In this document: positions 7,647 through 8,024 of the stretch, in pieces
Layout: each line of letters starts with the position of its first letter
How positions within the stretch are numbered: the stretch's first letter is position 1
DNA from: Ruminococcus sp. 210702-SL.1.03
GTDB taxonomy: Bacteria > Bacillota > Clostridia > Oscillospirales > Ruminococcaceae
DNA length: 8,024 nt
Assembly: GCF_020559915.1 (NCBI RefSeq)
Contig: NZ_JAJCLZ010000046.1
Location: 1 to 8,024, forward strand
Direction: 5' to 3'
The notes under the pieces: generated by a model
The model's database searches: none
What the model saw: the letters and a program-made list of their open reading frames with translations, nothing else
Told to the model about the DNA's origin: nothing
Translations under genes and position numbers: made by a program

Positions 7647-7658
7647 TGCCTATAGGCA
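7647..7658. repeat. Palindrome copy 3 (core TGCCTATAGGCA)
   Basis: A perfect 12-bp palindrome starting 7 bases past the stop of the 40-residue ORF, on the upstream side of the terminator. Its flanking bases do not extend the symmetry. With copy 2 it brackets the terminator, the two cores lying 71 bases apart. Confidence 0.85.
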
Positions 7659-7664
7659 AACTGC

Positions 7665-7787
7665 TTATTGCCAATTCATCAGCTCCGTGTCAATAGTATA
7701 TCTATCAGTCGGATAAATACCTATCAACTTTTCCTTTTCCCGACCATTTTTCATCTGCACGCGGCTGATTATGTAGATCGTTTTCAT
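7665..7787 (-). CDS. Small hypothetical protein (40 residues)
   Basis: A 40-residue ORF starting MKTIYIISRV and ending ELMNWQ. It has an acceptable ribosome binding site and is followed at once by a palindrome and an intrinsic terminator, so it reads as a genuine small gene. It is highly charged in the middle (KNGREKEK), with a hydrophobic N-terminal strand too short to be a membrane anchor. I recognise no family. It could be a small regulatory or accessory protein of the element; no function is assigned. Confidence 0.6.
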   Translation of the reverse strand: MKTIYIISRVQMKNGREKEKLIGIYPTDRYTIDTELMNWQ

Positions 7788-7795
7788 AAGCACAC

Positions 7796-7799
7796 TCCT
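7796..7799 (-). promoter_or_regulatory. Ribosome binding site of the 40-residue ORF
   Basis: The minus strand reads TAGGAG, with the GGAG about 7 bases before the ATG at 7787-7785. An (AT)5 run lies just upstream at 7801-7810. Confidence 0.6.
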
Positions 7800-7823
7800 A
7801 ATATATATATTCCCCCTCATCAA

Positions 7824-7899
7824 CGCCGAACTCATTTTTCGGCGCTCATGAAGAGCAGCCGCTCTTAGCGGCTAGCCCTTTTAGCAGTTACTTACTGCT
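7824..7899. repeat. Cluster of four consecutive inverted repeats
   Basis: Four perfect inverted repeats lie nearly end to end: CGCCGAA/TTCGGCG (7824-7844, 7-base loop), GCTC/GAGC (7844-7856, 5-base loop), AGCCGCT/AGCGGCT (7857-7873, 3-base loop) and AGCAGT/ACTGCT (7883-7899, 5-base loop). The last spans the stop codon of the surface protein gene. An alternative pairing, AGAGC/GCTCT (7852-7865), would exclude two of the others. On the minus strand no T-tract follows, so this is not a classical terminator for the upstream gene. It may stabilise or process the transcript, or be a protein-binding site. Confidence 0.6.
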
Positions 7900-8024
7900 C
7901 TTTTCTTTCTTTGAAAGAATTAAAATGCAAACTGCACCCAGCGTAACTATCACGCTTACTGCTGCCGTGCCTGTTGCAGGCGGTGTGTCAGTAGGCGGAG
8001 TGCTCGGCGGTGTAGTCGGTGTAA
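7888..8024 (-). CDS. C-terminal end of a sortase-anchored-type surface protein (5' end beyond the window)
   Basis: The last 45 residues of a protein whose start lies outside the window. They begin as a Thr/Pro-rich stalk (TPTTPPSTPPTDTPPATG), then a hydrophobic segment (AAVSVIVTLGAVCILIL), then a short basic tail (SKKEKSSK) before the stop. This order is that of a Gram-positive cell-wall sorting signal. PPATG stands where LPxTG or NPxTG would be, a variant that a sortase of a clostridial host could use. If so, the mature protein is covalently attached to the wall, exported and extracellular, perhaps an adhesin or a conjugation surface factor. A plain C-terminal membrane anchor with a Pro/Thr linker is the alternative. 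The other two minus-strand frames contain stops. Confidence 0.75.
   Translation of the reverse strand, partial: TPTTPPSTPPTDTPPATGTAAVSVIVTLGAVCILILSKKEKSSK

Noticed and set aside
6231..7658. Palindromes as a CRISPR array
   Set aside because: Only three copies with irregular spacing (about 1.3 kb, then 83 bases), separated by genes and a terminator; there are no regular spacers.
7668..7868. Plus-strand ORF of 66 codons
   Set aside because: It is antisense to the 40-residue ORF and runs through the hairpin cluster; the minus-strand ORF has the better ribosome binding site.

Overview
The window carries five minus-strand genes or gene ends and looks like part of a conjugative or integrative element (ICE) from a moderately AT-rich Gram-positive anaerobe. 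A Ruminococcus-like member of the Oscillospiraceae is my best guess. The guess rests on three things: the giant antirestriction-type methyltransferase/helicase protein that Clostridia ICEs commonly carry, a SpoVG-family protein, and a surface protein with a sortase-type C-terminus. No gene on the plus strand is credible.

Layout, read in the direction of transcription (high to low coordinates):
- 8024-7888: the C-terminal end of a cell-wall-anchored protein (Thr/Pro-rich stalk, PPATG motif, hydrophobic segment, basic tail).
- 7899-7824: a run of back-to-back inverted repeats.
- 7787-7665: a 40-residue small ORF with a good ribosome binding site.
- 7623-7587: a strong intrinsic terminator. It is flanked on each side by a copy of the palindrome TGCCTATAGGCA.
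- 7477-6989: a 162-residue protein with a C-terminal cysteine-rich putative zinc knuckle.
- 6972-6283: a 229-residue protein made of two SpoVG-like domains, 16 bases further on.
- 6262-6215: a terminator-like hairpin built around a third copy of the palindrome.
- 6199-50: a 2049-residue protein with an ArdC-like N-terminus, an N6-adenine methyltransferase-like domain and an SNF2/DEAH helicase domain.
- About 55-1: sequence that does not continue the helicase family. The protein stops just where relatives read on, so an insertion or rearrangement has probably cut off its C-terminus.

The last three genes probably form one transcription unit downstream of the 7587-7623 terminator. The third is set apart by the attenuator-like hairpin. 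Family knowledge suggests they handle incoming or outgoing element DNA: protection from restriction, remodelling and nucleic-acid binding. This joint role is inference.

The most interesting non-coding signal is the palindrome TGCCTATAGGCA. It occurs three times, always between genes and always beside or inside a terminator-like structure.
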